DNA of 64,000 nt from Bacteroidota bacterium (GTDB lineage Bacteria > Bacteroidota > Bacteroidia > AKYH767-A > OLB10): contig JADKIC010000005.1 of NCBI GenBank assembly GCA_016721435.1, positions 1 to 64,000 on the forward strand, written 5' to 3'. The translations under genes were made by a program, and so were the position numbers. The notes beneath the pieces are model-generated. The model saw only the letters and a program-made list of their open reading frames with translations, had not been told where the DNA came from and did no database searches. Shown piece by piece: positions 28,291-37,497 of this stretch. How positions within the stretch are numbered: position 1 is the first letter of the stretch; every line of letters begins with the position of its first letter.

Positions 28291-30799
28291 CTACCGGTTC
28301 TTAATAATATTAAACGAACTACTTTTAATCTTCGAAAAATCACCTGCATACTTAATTGTCTTCTTTTCGCCGGGCATCAGATGGAAGCCGTTATCATTGA
28401 AAGAGCATTCAACGGTATCATCGTATAGATACACGCCATAAGTAAATACATCAGCAGTAAGCGTTATTGTAGTACTATCGCGCTGTAGCATTTGGATTTG
28501 CGCAGGCTGCAAGAGGAGATTTTTAGGACGGCAGCGATAAAAATAATCTCTTTTGAGAATTCTGAATGTAAAATTATCTTCCGCTTCGGTGACAAAAACC
28601 ACATTGGCAGTATCCAGATTTCTCATGGCAAGATTTGGAAAAACGAGGGCGTCATGAATAATACTATCCGGAGATAACTTGAAAGAATTTTCCGCTATCA
28701 GCACCGGCTCTGCATTTTTGTCTGTCCGAATATAATATAACCGGAGGGTGATCGACTTATCGGACACCCCATCCACATGCACGGTTGTAGACAGGCCCTT
28801 TTCCGTTTCAACAGTGGAGATAAACAGTGAATCAAAGCTACGTTTCGCTTCGAAGTAAAAGAGCTTTTCCCGCTCTTTGCTGTCGAGGGCGCTCCAGGAA
28901 ATCACGGGCCAACAATCATTGAACTGCCAGAAGAGGGTTCCCCGGCAATAAGGGAAATTCCGCCGATGTGCATCCATAGCCATCTTCATCCCATAGGCTT
29001 GTTGCAACTGCGATACGTATGAATAATTTTCCAGGGACTTCGGTATATTAAAATATCTCCCGAAGTAATTATCGATTGTTTCGAATCCACGTGGATGCTT
29101 TTGATGATTCCGGAATCCCGATGACGAAAGCGAGAGGGTATCCACTACATTCTTCCAAAGCGACACATCCGGTAAAGACTGAAAGCCATACTCACTCATA
29201 AAACGTCCCGTTTTCTTTTTGTACACTTCAAAATCTTCCATTCCCCACCATACTCCCCAATAATGACTGTCGCCTTGTGTCATGCTCTCTTTACGTCCCC
29301 ACCCGATGGAAGGAGAAGAGGGCCAATACGGGCGGGATGGATCCAGTGAATCTATAACAGCTGGTATTACCGAATGAAAGATGCGCTGATAATCCTTCCA
29401 AATCTTCATTGAATCGGCAACAGAATAATTAAACTGCTTCTGCCATCCCCAGTTATGCCACCCTTCATCGCTTTCGTTATTTCCACACCATAGGACGAGA
29501 CTTGGATGATGTGATAATCGCTCTACCTGTTCTATGGCCTCTTTTCGTACATTCTCCAAGAAAGCGCTATCCCCGGCACCATGCTGCAGGCAAACATAAA
29601 ATCCTGCCATACCATAATGCCATGCTTATCGCAATAATCGTAAAATACATCAGGCAAGTAAGCGCCACCACCCCAAACCCGCAGCATATTCATTCCTGCA
29701 ACTTTCGCCTTCAACACCAGTTGTTCGTATTCTTTGTCAGTCACACGGGATAAAAACAGATCCGGTGGAATGACATTCGCACCTTTCGCAAAGAGTTCAT
29801 TGCCATTCACCCGAAATCCGAAACTCATTCCCTGTGCATCTTTCTCTCTGACCAACTCCACTTTTCGGAAGCCTGTTGAACATTTTAAAGATCGACTTCG
29901 ATCTTCGTCAAGGATACAACTGAACTCATAGAGATTCGGCTCTCCTTTACCGTTAGGTTGCCATAACTTCGCATCCGGAAACAGAAAAGGAATCTGAATG
30001 GTTTGAATTCCCGGACGCAGATTCACCTCCTGAATAATTTGAGTTGGAAATCCAGCCGATTTCACTGTGACATTCGTCTTCCTCTGTTTCTCTGATCTGA
30101 TTTTTACATACGCAATAGCTCCGGTTGGCTTGTCTATGCGATGATCCTGAACCACACGAAAAGAAAGAATGGTACAAGGCTCGCTGGCTGTTAACTTCAC
30201 CGGTTTCCAGATTCCACAGGAGAGGAGTTTCGGACCCCAATCCCAGCCATAATGATACTGTGCTTTTCTTGTAAAGGAGCGCAACCCCTCCGGCAAGGTG
30301 TAGGACAATTTCTGAGCTGCTGTAACTGCTACTGCTTCCGGCGCGCTGAACCGAACCAGCAATACATTTTCTTTTTGAATCAACTTCTTTACATCCACTT
30401 TCCAGGAACGAAACATATTATCAGCTTGTAAAATAAGCGCATCATTCAGCAGTACTTTTGCATATGTATCGAGGCCTTCAAAAACCAATTCCAGTTGCGG
30501 TTTGTTCAACATGGAATCGTGACAACTAAATTTGCATTGATAGGTCCAATCACTTTCTCCTACCCACTGCACTTTTTCTCATGATCATTTTTGAAGGGGT
30601 CGGTAATTATTCCATTCTGCACTAAATCGGTATGCACACTACCCGGAACCTGAGCCGGTAACCATTTATCGGTTGACAATCGGCGAAAAGACCAGTCGGT
30701 AAGTACTAATGATTGTGCTATCGTAAGAGCAGGCATTGTTACTATGAACAGCAACACCACCATTAGTTTATGAAATATTTTCTGATCCGTATTCATCAT
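28291..30799 (-). CDS. GH2 family beta-mannosidase, frameshifted in this sequence
   Basis: Three consecutive frames form one beta-mannosidase of about 835 residues. The first (from 30799) has the signal peptide and LTDWSFRRLSTDKWLPAQVP. A shift in the five-base A run (30573-30577, minus-strand sense) continues as VQWVGESDWTYQCKF. A second shift in the G4 run at 29571-29574 joins MFACSMVPG to DSAFLENVRKEA. The acid/base Glu is in WCGNNE and the nucleophile in MSEYGFQ, both as in GH2. It would release the beta-linked core mannose of N-glycans, complementing the GH92 and glycosylasparaginase genes next door. No SusC/SusD pair is present. Confidence 0.88.
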
Positions 30800-30888
30800 T
30801 GGATGTATGGCCTCCGAAATTACACTTTAAAAATTACTATGGCGCGAACCGTTGCAGTGAAAAAAAATACAGGGTATCTCTGCCAACA

Positions 30889-31842
30889 TCACTTCTCCTG
30901 GAAATCTTTTATGAACCGGTACAAATTAAATTCCGGCATTGCCAATTGGGCTTTCAACCTATCTTCCAACTGACGAACGGTAATTCCCTTCATCCTTTGT
31001 TGTTGAAGAAGCCGGTAAGCGCGTTGTGCTGTCAGTTGCAGCTTTTTTCCGGGCATGGGATGTTGATGGTGTTGGTGAATGGCTGTCAATAGTTCTTCAA
31101 CACCTTCGTTACGGCTCGCTGTTGTTTTTACTACGGGAATACTCCAACCTTCCGAAGCCGGGCGTTCATGCAAGGTCTTAATCAATCCGGCTGCGAACTT
31201 ATCTGCGCCATCCCGATCGGATTTATTCACTACAAAAATGTCTCCGATTTCCATGATGCCGGACTTGAGTGCCTGGATTTCATCTCCCGCTTCAGGAACC
31301 AGGGTAACCACTACCGTATCCGCCAGGGAGATGATTTCCACCTCACTCTGTCCCACTCCTACGGTCTCAATAAAAATATAATCAAAGGGCGCACTTCGCA
31401 ACACATCACAAATTTCAATTGTCTTTGCAGAAAGGCCACCCAGCGCTCCTCTTGTTGCCAATGAGCGGATAAAAACATGAGGGTTATTAAAATGTTCCTG
31501 CATCCGCAACCGGTCTCCCAACAATGAACCATGTGTAAAAGGTGAACTGGGATCAACTGCTATCACAGCGACTTGATTCGGTAATCCTTCACCGTTAGTT
31601 TTCCGTGTCAACTCATGAATCAAAGCGTTGATCAATGTACTCTTTCCGGCACCGGGAGGACCTGTAATGCCAATGACCGGTGTCTTTCTTTCATAGGTCA
31701 ATCGGCTGAGCAATTCCTCATAACCGGGCTGATCATTCTCCACGAGGGTGATCGCTTTGGCAATCAGCCGCCGATCACCTTGTTGAATTCCTGAAAGAAG
31801 TTGCGCTATTTCCACCCGGCGAAAATAGTCAGGAATGTTCAA
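30889..31842 (-). CDS. meaB: Methylmalonyl-CoA mutase-associated GTPase MeaB
   Basis: 317 residues, the normal MeaB/ArgK length. The G1 P-loop is GITGPPGAGKST, followed by VAVIAVDPSSPFTHGSLLGD, ETVGVGQSE and the NKSD G4 motif, then the C-terminal helical dimerisation arm. MeaB is a G-protein chaperone that guards and reloads the cobalamin cofactor of methylmalonyl-CoA mutase in the cytoplasm. The mutase genes are not in the window. It diverges from a riboswitch-controlled cobalamin receptor gene, which groups two B12-related functions. Confidence 0.94.
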   Translation of the reverse strand: MNIPDYFRRVEIAQLLSGIQQGDRRLIAKAITLVENDQPGYEELLSRLTYERKTPVIGITGPPGAGKSTLINALIHELTRKTNGEGLPNQVAVIAVDPSSPFTHGSLLGDRLRMQEHFNNPHVFIRSLATRGALGGLSAKTIEICDVLRSAPFDYIFIETVGVGQSEVEIISLADTVVVTLVPEAGDEIQALKSGIMEIGDIFVVNKSDRDGADKFAAGLIKTLHERPASEGWSIPVVKTTASRNEGVEELLTAIHQHHQHPMPGKKLQLTAQRAYRLLQQQRMKGITVRQLEDRLKAQLAMPEFNLYRFIKDFQEK

Positions 31843-32004
31843 TACGGCCTGTTTCGGAAGAAAGAAGCTTTTAGTAAAGATTTACCACCGGAATAACACT
31901 TTATGAGAAAGATTTTCAATAAACAGTTGATTTACAAGTTCTAGAATGGAAGTCGGAGTACCAATAAAATAGCATCTACTCCCATCACCTAATGCTGATT
32001 TGCT

Positions 32005-32012
32005 TACTTTTG
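32005..32012 (+). promoter_or_regulatory. Candidate -7 promoter element for the cobalamin riboswitch transcript
   Basis: TACTTTTG fits the TAnnTTTG consensus and sits just upstream of the riboswitch, so transcription would start near its first conserved base. No good -33 TTTG is seen at the right distance. Confidence 0.5.
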
Positions 32013-32019
32013 CACCCTC

Positions 32020-32190
32020 ATCAGGTTTCTTCTTCGGAAGGATGAAAAGGGAATGCCGTGCAATCCGGCAACAGTTCCCGCTGCTGTAAACGATAACGGA
32101 AATTCCGTTGAGCGATACTAACCACTGTCCGAATGCAAAGGATGGGAAGGGGTCGCGGCAATCGTGAGTCAGAAGACCTGCCCGGTGAAA
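32020..32190 (+). promoter_or_regulatory. Cobalamin (B12) riboswitch
   Basis: The conserved landmarks appear in order: GGGAATGCCGTGCAA, then CCGGCAACAG, CCCGC and CTGTAA; next ACCACTG; then GGGAAGG, CGGCAATCGTGAG and AGAAGACCTGCC. It ends about 95 bases before the receptor start, leaving room for an expression platform. Binding of adenosylcobalamin normally lowers expression of the downstream receptor. Confidence 0.93.
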
Positions 32191-32285
32191 ATAAGTTCAA
32201 TGTCTTCGGTGAAAAGAAAGAGAACATGTCAGCGCGATCTATTTCCGCCGGCTTGTTGTTATTTTCTTCCACCTGCTCCAACAAC

Positions 32286-34167
32286 ATGTCACGATTCGTC
32301 ATCCTTCTCTTCTGCATTTTCTTTGTTTCGCTTGCTCATGCGCAAAGGGATACTATCACCTGGATGAAACCGGTGGATATCCGTGCGGAGCGTTTTCATT
32401 TCACAGATCCCGGCATGCAGGTACATGCGCTCGATACTTCTAAAATCTCCAAGCTCACCGGATTCACACTTGCGGATAGGCTTGGGCGTGAGTCGATGCT
32501 GTTCATGAAGTCGTATGGTCCGGGAAGCCTGTCTACGCTCTCTCTTCGTGGCACCGGAGCGGCGCATACAGCAGTAGTATGGAACGGACTTTCGCTGAAT
32601 TCACCCATGAACGGTATATATGATTTTTCTTTATTGCCGGTATTCCTGCTTGATGAAGTTTCCATTCAAAGCGGCGGGAATGGTCCCTTGGCCGGAGGAG
32701 GTGCTGTAGGTGGTGCTATTTACATGAATTCAGGAACGGAGTTTAGCAAGGGTGTTTCAGGAGAAGTGATGACGGGCTATGGAAGCTTTGGGCAGCAACA
32801 ATATGGCGCCGGGATAGTGGTCGCTAACGGTCAACTGGTAACGAAAACAAAAATTTATACACAACGAGCTGAAAACAATTTTTCCTTTACAACTCCTGAA
32901 GGACAATCGAAAATACAGTCACATGCCCGCTTTCGGCAATTAGGTATTACAGAAGACATCCGTTTCGGCAGGAAGGACAATCACCTTGACCTGCACCTTT
33001 GGTACCTTGAAAATGAAAGGGAAATTCCTCCACATATGCTGACGCAGATGAGTTTACAGGAGCAGCAGGATAAATCGCTTCGTGCAGTGGCTGAATGGGC
33101 AGTAAGTCACGATAAATGGTTTTGGAGCATAAACGGGGGCATAAATCGTGAGGAAATAAAATACACCGATCCGGAAGCCAGACTTGATGAACTCAGCACC
33201 GCCACTACCGTTCAGGCTACCGCGGAGCTCGGCCATCATTTCTCTAAAAACTTCAAACTTATATCTCAATTCGCTACTATACATGCTTTAGCCAATTGCG
33301 AAGGTTATGCTACTCAGCAACAGCAGGAACAATGGTCGCTTGGGCTGAAGGGAGTATTTGAAAATCATAAATGGTATATCAATGCTTCCATACGACAAAG
33401 GTTTATTTGATGAGGAGATGATTCCCTTTCTGCCGGCGGTGAATTTACGGTACAACTTCGTACCTACATTGTCGTGGAAAGCAGATGTAGCACGCGTCTT
33501 TCGTGTACCAACCTTAAACGATCGCTTTTGGATAGCCGGAGGAAATAAAAATCTTGAACCGGAAGAAGGATTTTCGTCGTCTACAGGAATCCAATGGCTA
33601 TTGAAAAAAGAAAAGTTTAGCATGAAGATGCAGGCGAGTGTATTTTTCTCAGAGCTTGAAAAAGCAATCGTATGGCTCCCGGGGCTGAACGGAATTTATG
33701 CAGCTGAGAACATCCATGAAATGGAAAGCAAAGGATTTGAGGGAGAAGTTGATCTGGCCTACACTACGGGAAAATGGAAATTTCGGGCAAGACTGACGAC
33801 TCCGGTTGTGTCATCCAAAATCACAAAGTCAGATCCTTCCTTCGATTCAGGAATCGGGAAACAAATGATTTACACCCCGCGGTTGATGTACAAATCAGAA
33901 GCAGAAATTACTTTTCATACTTTCTCCATACGCTATTATCATAATTATACCGGCTACCGTTATACGACCATTGACCATGCACATTACCTGGACCCGTTCG
34001 ATTGTGCAGAACTCATTCTGGCATGGACGGGTACTTTAGGAAAAGGGAGTTTGACATTAACGGGAGGAATAAAAAATCTTTACGAAGAAAATTATCAGGT
34101 CATTGCCTGGAGAGCGATGCCCGGAAGATCTTTTCATGGCGGATTATTATTTACTTTTGGAAAATAA
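32286..34167 (+). CDS. btuB: TonB-dependent cobalamin receptor (BtuB-like), frameshifted in this sequence
   Basis: The start at 32286 gives the signal peptide MSRFVILLFCIFFVSLAHAQ; the frame open upstream runs through the riboswitch and is not real. The plug domain carries KSYGPGSLSTLSLRGTGAAH and VSIQSGGNGPLAGGGAVGG. The barrel follows. The first frame ends at 33410 and the second takes over after a one-base shift at the AAA run 33397-33399, giving SIRQGLFDEEMIPFLPAVN. The second part includes the typical VFRVPTLNDRFW strand and the closing PGRSFHGGLLFTFGK. Total is about 627 residues, the usual BtuB size. The riboswitch makes corrinoid uptake the confident reading. Confidence 0.9.
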
Positions 34168-34176
34168 ATCTGAAAA

Positions 34177-34356
34177 ATGAATTTTCTTTCGAATAAATAC
34201 TATCATTTATTATTGGCAGGAGTTGCACTTGTTGCGGGTATAAAAATCTGGCTACAACCGCTACCAACGTTGAAGATGCAGTACTTTTTGACGGCGGTAA
34301 TTCTTTTTATTATTGTTAGAAGTATTTATCGTTTTGTGAAACTGCACCGCTCTTGA
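34177..34356 (+). CDS. Small two-helix membrane protein of unknown function
   Basis: 59 residues starting MNFLSNKYYHLLLAGVALVA, nine bases after the btuB stop. Two hydrophobic segments (about residues 10-25 and 38-50) are separated by a short loop (LQPLPTLK) and the protein ends in the basic tail RFVKLHRS. It was below a 60-residue cutoff. The close spacing suggests co-transcription with the receptor gene and therefore B12 control. I do not recognise the family. Confidence 0.6.
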   Translation: MNFLSNKYYHLLLAGVALVAGIKIWLQPLPTLKMQYFLTAVILFIIVRSIYRFVKLHRS

Positions 34357-34490
34357 TGAAAGTAGAGATGAGGCTAACGGTGGCGGGGATGTGTGGATAG
34401 GATTTTTATTGCTGCAAACAATTTCTTATCATCCGGACAATATTCTATTTTTTCTGTCTAACTTTTGCTTCGGGTAATTACCTCCATATT

Positions 34491-34664
34491 CAACCCCGTT
34501 GGGGTTGGGGTTGCTCGTGCTTTGTAACTCCGGGTTGCACCCGGAGTTACAATCCCTTGTTCTTGGGAAGCGAAGGGCGTTCTTGCGGTTCCCGGTGGGT
34601 GGGGGGGGTTGTGATGCTTGTAACCCGGTTGCCGGAGTTACAGATGTTGAACCCTTTCAGGGTT
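34491..34664. repeat. Cluster of REP-like hairpins
   Basis: Four hairpins lie in a row: CAACCCC/GGGGTTG (34491-34507), an 11-bp perfect stem GTAACTCCGGG/CCCGGAGTTAC (34524-34550), a related imperfect copy GTAACCCGG/CCGGAGTTAC (34620-34641) and AACCCT/AGGGTT (34650-34664). The second and third share the same arm sequence, so this is a repeat family and not a simple terminator. Confidence 0.65.
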
Positions 34665-34910
34665 CGTGAATATTGAAATTATCGAAGTAGATCAAAATCA
34701 TCTTTTCACAACATGGGAATTTGTAGCGTAGTTAAAATCCTCCTCCACTCTTCCAATTTCGCTAGCAGCTACCCGACGCAGGAGAAATCACTATTGCCGA
34801 GACGTTTCTATCATTACCCAAACGTAGCGTTCCTCCAAGCGGAGAAGCAGATCCTGCCTACGGCGGGAACGATTCTCCGCGTCCCCCTCCAGAGGAGTTG
34901 TCACCTCAAT

Positions 34911-34953
34911 CTCGTCAGAATCAACTCATCTCAGATGAGATGAGCATGACGAG
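34911..34953. repeat. Palindrome related to the 53-kb tandem array, next to the M28 stop
   Basis: Outer arms CTCGTCA (34911-34917) and TGACGAG (34947-34953) surround a perfect inner hairpin, CTCATCTC/GAGATGAG with loop AGAT. The same CTCGTCA...TGACGAG frame and CTCATCTC word recur in the 86-bp units at 52994-53400. It lies directly 3' of the M28 stop and may terminate that transcript. Confidence 0.6.
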
Positions 34954-34954
34954 A

Positions 34955-36321
34955 CTACTTCACTCCATACTCCGAAATCATCCAGGCTAATGCGGCCATA
35001 CTGGCTGCGCCCAACTCGAGTTCGCGTTTGTTGATTTTATCAAAAGTATCCGTCTCGGCATGATGTAAATCAAAATAACGTTGAGAGTCGGGACTAAAAC
35101 CAATCAATAATGTTCCCTGATCTTCTAAATGATTGATATCTGCCCCTCCGTATCCCGGGCGCCAGATATTTAAAAGATAAGGATAAAACTGTTCCTTCCA
35201 TGACATCACTTTTCCATCGCTTCTTTGTTCCCTTTAAAAGTAAATCCTCTCGGAGAAAATCCTCCTGCATCACTCTCGATCGCGGCAATGTGCTTTCTTC
35301 CTGAAGACTTCGCGGCCTTTGCATATTTCTCTCCTCCCTTCCCCCCATTCTCTTCATTCATAAATGCGACACAACGAATGGTTCGCTTCGGACGAATGTT
35401 TAGCGCTTTAAAAATGCGCAATACTTCCATGGATTGTACTACACCGGCGCCATCATCATGTGACCCATCTCCATTATCCCAGGCATCAAGATGTCCCCCA
35501 ACAACAATGATCTCATCCGGAAATTCAGTTCCGCGTATCTCGCCAATAACATTATGGGAAAGGGTATCCGGCAAAATTTGTGTTGCCATGGAGAATCCGA
35601 ACTTTGCAGCCGGCTCCTTCTTTAACATCTTGCTCAGCATTTCCGCACCACGTGTACTGATGGCACAAGCAGGAATTTTAGGAATAGTATCTACATAACC
35701 CATTGCCCCGGTATGCGGATAATCATCCATGGCCAATGTCATCGAACGAACGACTACACCCAAAGCTCCGTATTTCGCTGCACGCATAGCCGTTCCGTAT
35801 CTATATTTAGCCGCTTCACCGTATGCTTCAAAAGTATTGATGAACTCCGGTTTCATTGGATGATTCATGAAGACAATTTTACCACTCAATCTCCCCGCTC
35901 CCAATTTCTCCATCTCTTCCCAGTCGTAAACTTCCACCACTTCAGCAACCAAACCACCTTTCGGAGTGGCAATACTTCCACCGAGTGCGCAAATATTCAA
36001 CATCACTTTTCTGCTTCCTGTTTCCATCCATGCCTGTTCCTTCGTGCCCCGCACCCAATGAGGAACCATGACTTCCTGAAGTACCGAAGAATCCAGTGAA
36101 AGCTTTGTCAATTCCATGTGTACATAATTCACTGCCTGCGCGGCTTCCTTTGAGCCACTCAACCGACCGCCAATTTTATTACTTAAATAATCCAGCCAGC
36201 CATAGCATTTACTACCGGTAAGCGCTTCGTCATAAATACGACGAATAGTCAGGGAGTCATTTTGCTGCGCGGTAACGGAAAAAGAGAACAAGAGGAAGAA
36301 ACAATAAGCGATTTTTTTCAT
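34955..36321 (-). CDS. M28 family zinc aminopeptidase, frameshifted in this sequence
   Basis: The start at 36321 gives the signal peptide MKKIAYCFFLLFSFSVTAQ. A PA-type insert domain is followed by the M28 catalytic core: GGHLDAWDNGDGSHDDGAG supplies the first zinc His and bridging Asp, NEENGG the catalytic Glu pair, ESDAGG the next Asp, and HHAETDTFDKI the last His. The first frame ends after NKEAMEK; a one-base shift in the four-base run at 35210-35213 continues as VMSWKEQFYPYLL. The corrected protein is about 455 residues. It is a secreted peptidase, probably an aminopeptidase or carboxypeptidase Q type. Confidence 0.88.
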
Positions 36322-36401
36322 AAGGCGTTTCGGAAATAATACATGGATGTATTTTTCACGCCTCAAATATACTATCTTCTTTTATGTGCCAAATGCGTCC
36401 G

Positions 36402-37490
36402 CTAAACTTTTACGGTCCGGTCGTAAAGTCTTCCACCTAGCCGGCCGTAGAGGAGTGCCAGCCAAGACATACTCAGCGTATTCATCAGCAACATCCCCAG
36501 ACAAACCGAGAGAATCAAAAAGCTGTTCACACCCATCTCCGGAAAAACGATGGCGATTCCTACATAAAGTAAATTGATGCCGGTAATCATCACCGTAGTT
36601 ATTCGTTGTCCGAATCCTTGTCCTGTGATCATATGATGCACATGATTTCGATCGGGATGAAAGGGCGAATAACCTGTCAACATTCGAATCACAGAAACGC
36701 GCAAGACATCATACATGGGAACGAAAAGTACAGCGATGACTAAAGTTGGTGTGAGCGTTGGGACATCAGCTTGCCCACCGGAGTATTGTTGAATTAAAGC
36801 TATCGCCTGTACGGAGAGCAAAAAACCGAGCACCAATGAACCGGTGTCACCCATAAATACCCGGGCCGGATGAAAATTATACAAAAGAAATCCAAATACA
36901 GCACCACAAATGCTCATTGAAAGCATAGCCATTGTAAAGTTTCCCGCCTGAAGAAATAGCATTCCGAAAATCAAACTTGACATCAGCGTTAAACTTCCTG
37001 CAAGACCATCCAGTCCGTCGATCAGATTTAAAGCATTGGTAACCGCTACAATAAAGAAAATCGTTACGCCCCAGGATATGACTAACGGTAAGGTATGTAC
37101 GCCAACCAGTCCAAATAAATTATCGATTCTAAAACCGGCTGCAATAACAAGAACAGATGCAATAAACTGAAATATCAATTTCGAGGATGGGGGGAGATCA
37201 ATAAGATCATCAAAGAATCCTGTAAAAAACAAAAGAATTGAAGCCGCCACCAATAAATTCATATTATGACCGGCCAGCACGCCCTGAAACGAAAGAAAGC
37301 TGATCACAATTCCGGCGAAGATGGCTATACCACCCATGGTAGGAATGTTTGTTTTGTGTTTTTTGCGGTCATCCGTTCTTTCAAACAGATTCCATTTCAC
37401 GCAAACATTTATCCAATATGGAATCAGTATGGCGGTAATGACCAAGGCTACAAGGCTACATAAAAGTATGAGCAGGGAGTTTGAAAGCAT
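36402..37490 (-). CDS. WecA/TagO-like undecaprenyl-phosphate sugar-1-phosphate transferase
   Basis: 362 residues with about ten membrane helices. Diagnostic loops of the MraY/WecA superfamily are present: DDRKKHKTNIPTMGG, GFFDDLIDLPPSSKL with the DD magnesium site, NALNLIDGLDGLAG, FMGDTGSLVLGF, and the basic HPDRNHVHH loop of WecA-type enzymes. It probably primes surface polysaccharide synthesis by linking a sugar phosphate, likely an N-acetylhexosamine, to undecaprenyl phosphate. It is seven bases downstream of the PorP-OmpA gene on the same strand. The sugar is not predictable here. Confidence 0.88.
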   Translation of the reverse strand: MLSNSLLILLCSLVALVITAILIPYWINVCVKWNLFERTDDRKKHKTNIPTMGGIAIFAGIVISFLSFQGVLAGHNMNLLVAASILLFFTGFFDDLIDLPPSSKLIFQFIASVLVIAAGFRIDNLFGLVGVHTLPLVISWGVTIFFIVAVTNALNLIDGLDGLAGSLTLMSSLIFGMLFLQAGNFTMAMLSMSICGAVFGFLLYNFHPARVFMGDTGSLVLGFLLSVQAIALIQQYSGGQADVPTLTPTLVIAVLFVPMYDVLRVSVIRMLTGYSPFHPDRNHVHHMITGQGFGQRITTVMITGINLLYVGIAIVFPEMGVNSFLILSVCLGMLLMNTLSMSWLALLYGRLGGRLYDRTVKV

Positions 37491-37497
37491 ATTTTAT

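Larger units (their letters stand above)
34357..34954 (+). other. Intergenic region holding repeat hairpins
   Basis: 598 bases between btuB/small protein and the M28 gene, which converge here. No credible coding frame. It contains a cluster of hairpins at 34491-34664 and a separate palindrome at 34911-34953, both described below. The G-rich tract near 34600 is unusual for this sequence. Confidence 0.55.

Noticed and set aside
32133..32285. Extended N-terminus of the BtuB-like receptor
   Set aside because: The frame runs through the riboswitch and a signal peptide begins only at 32286.
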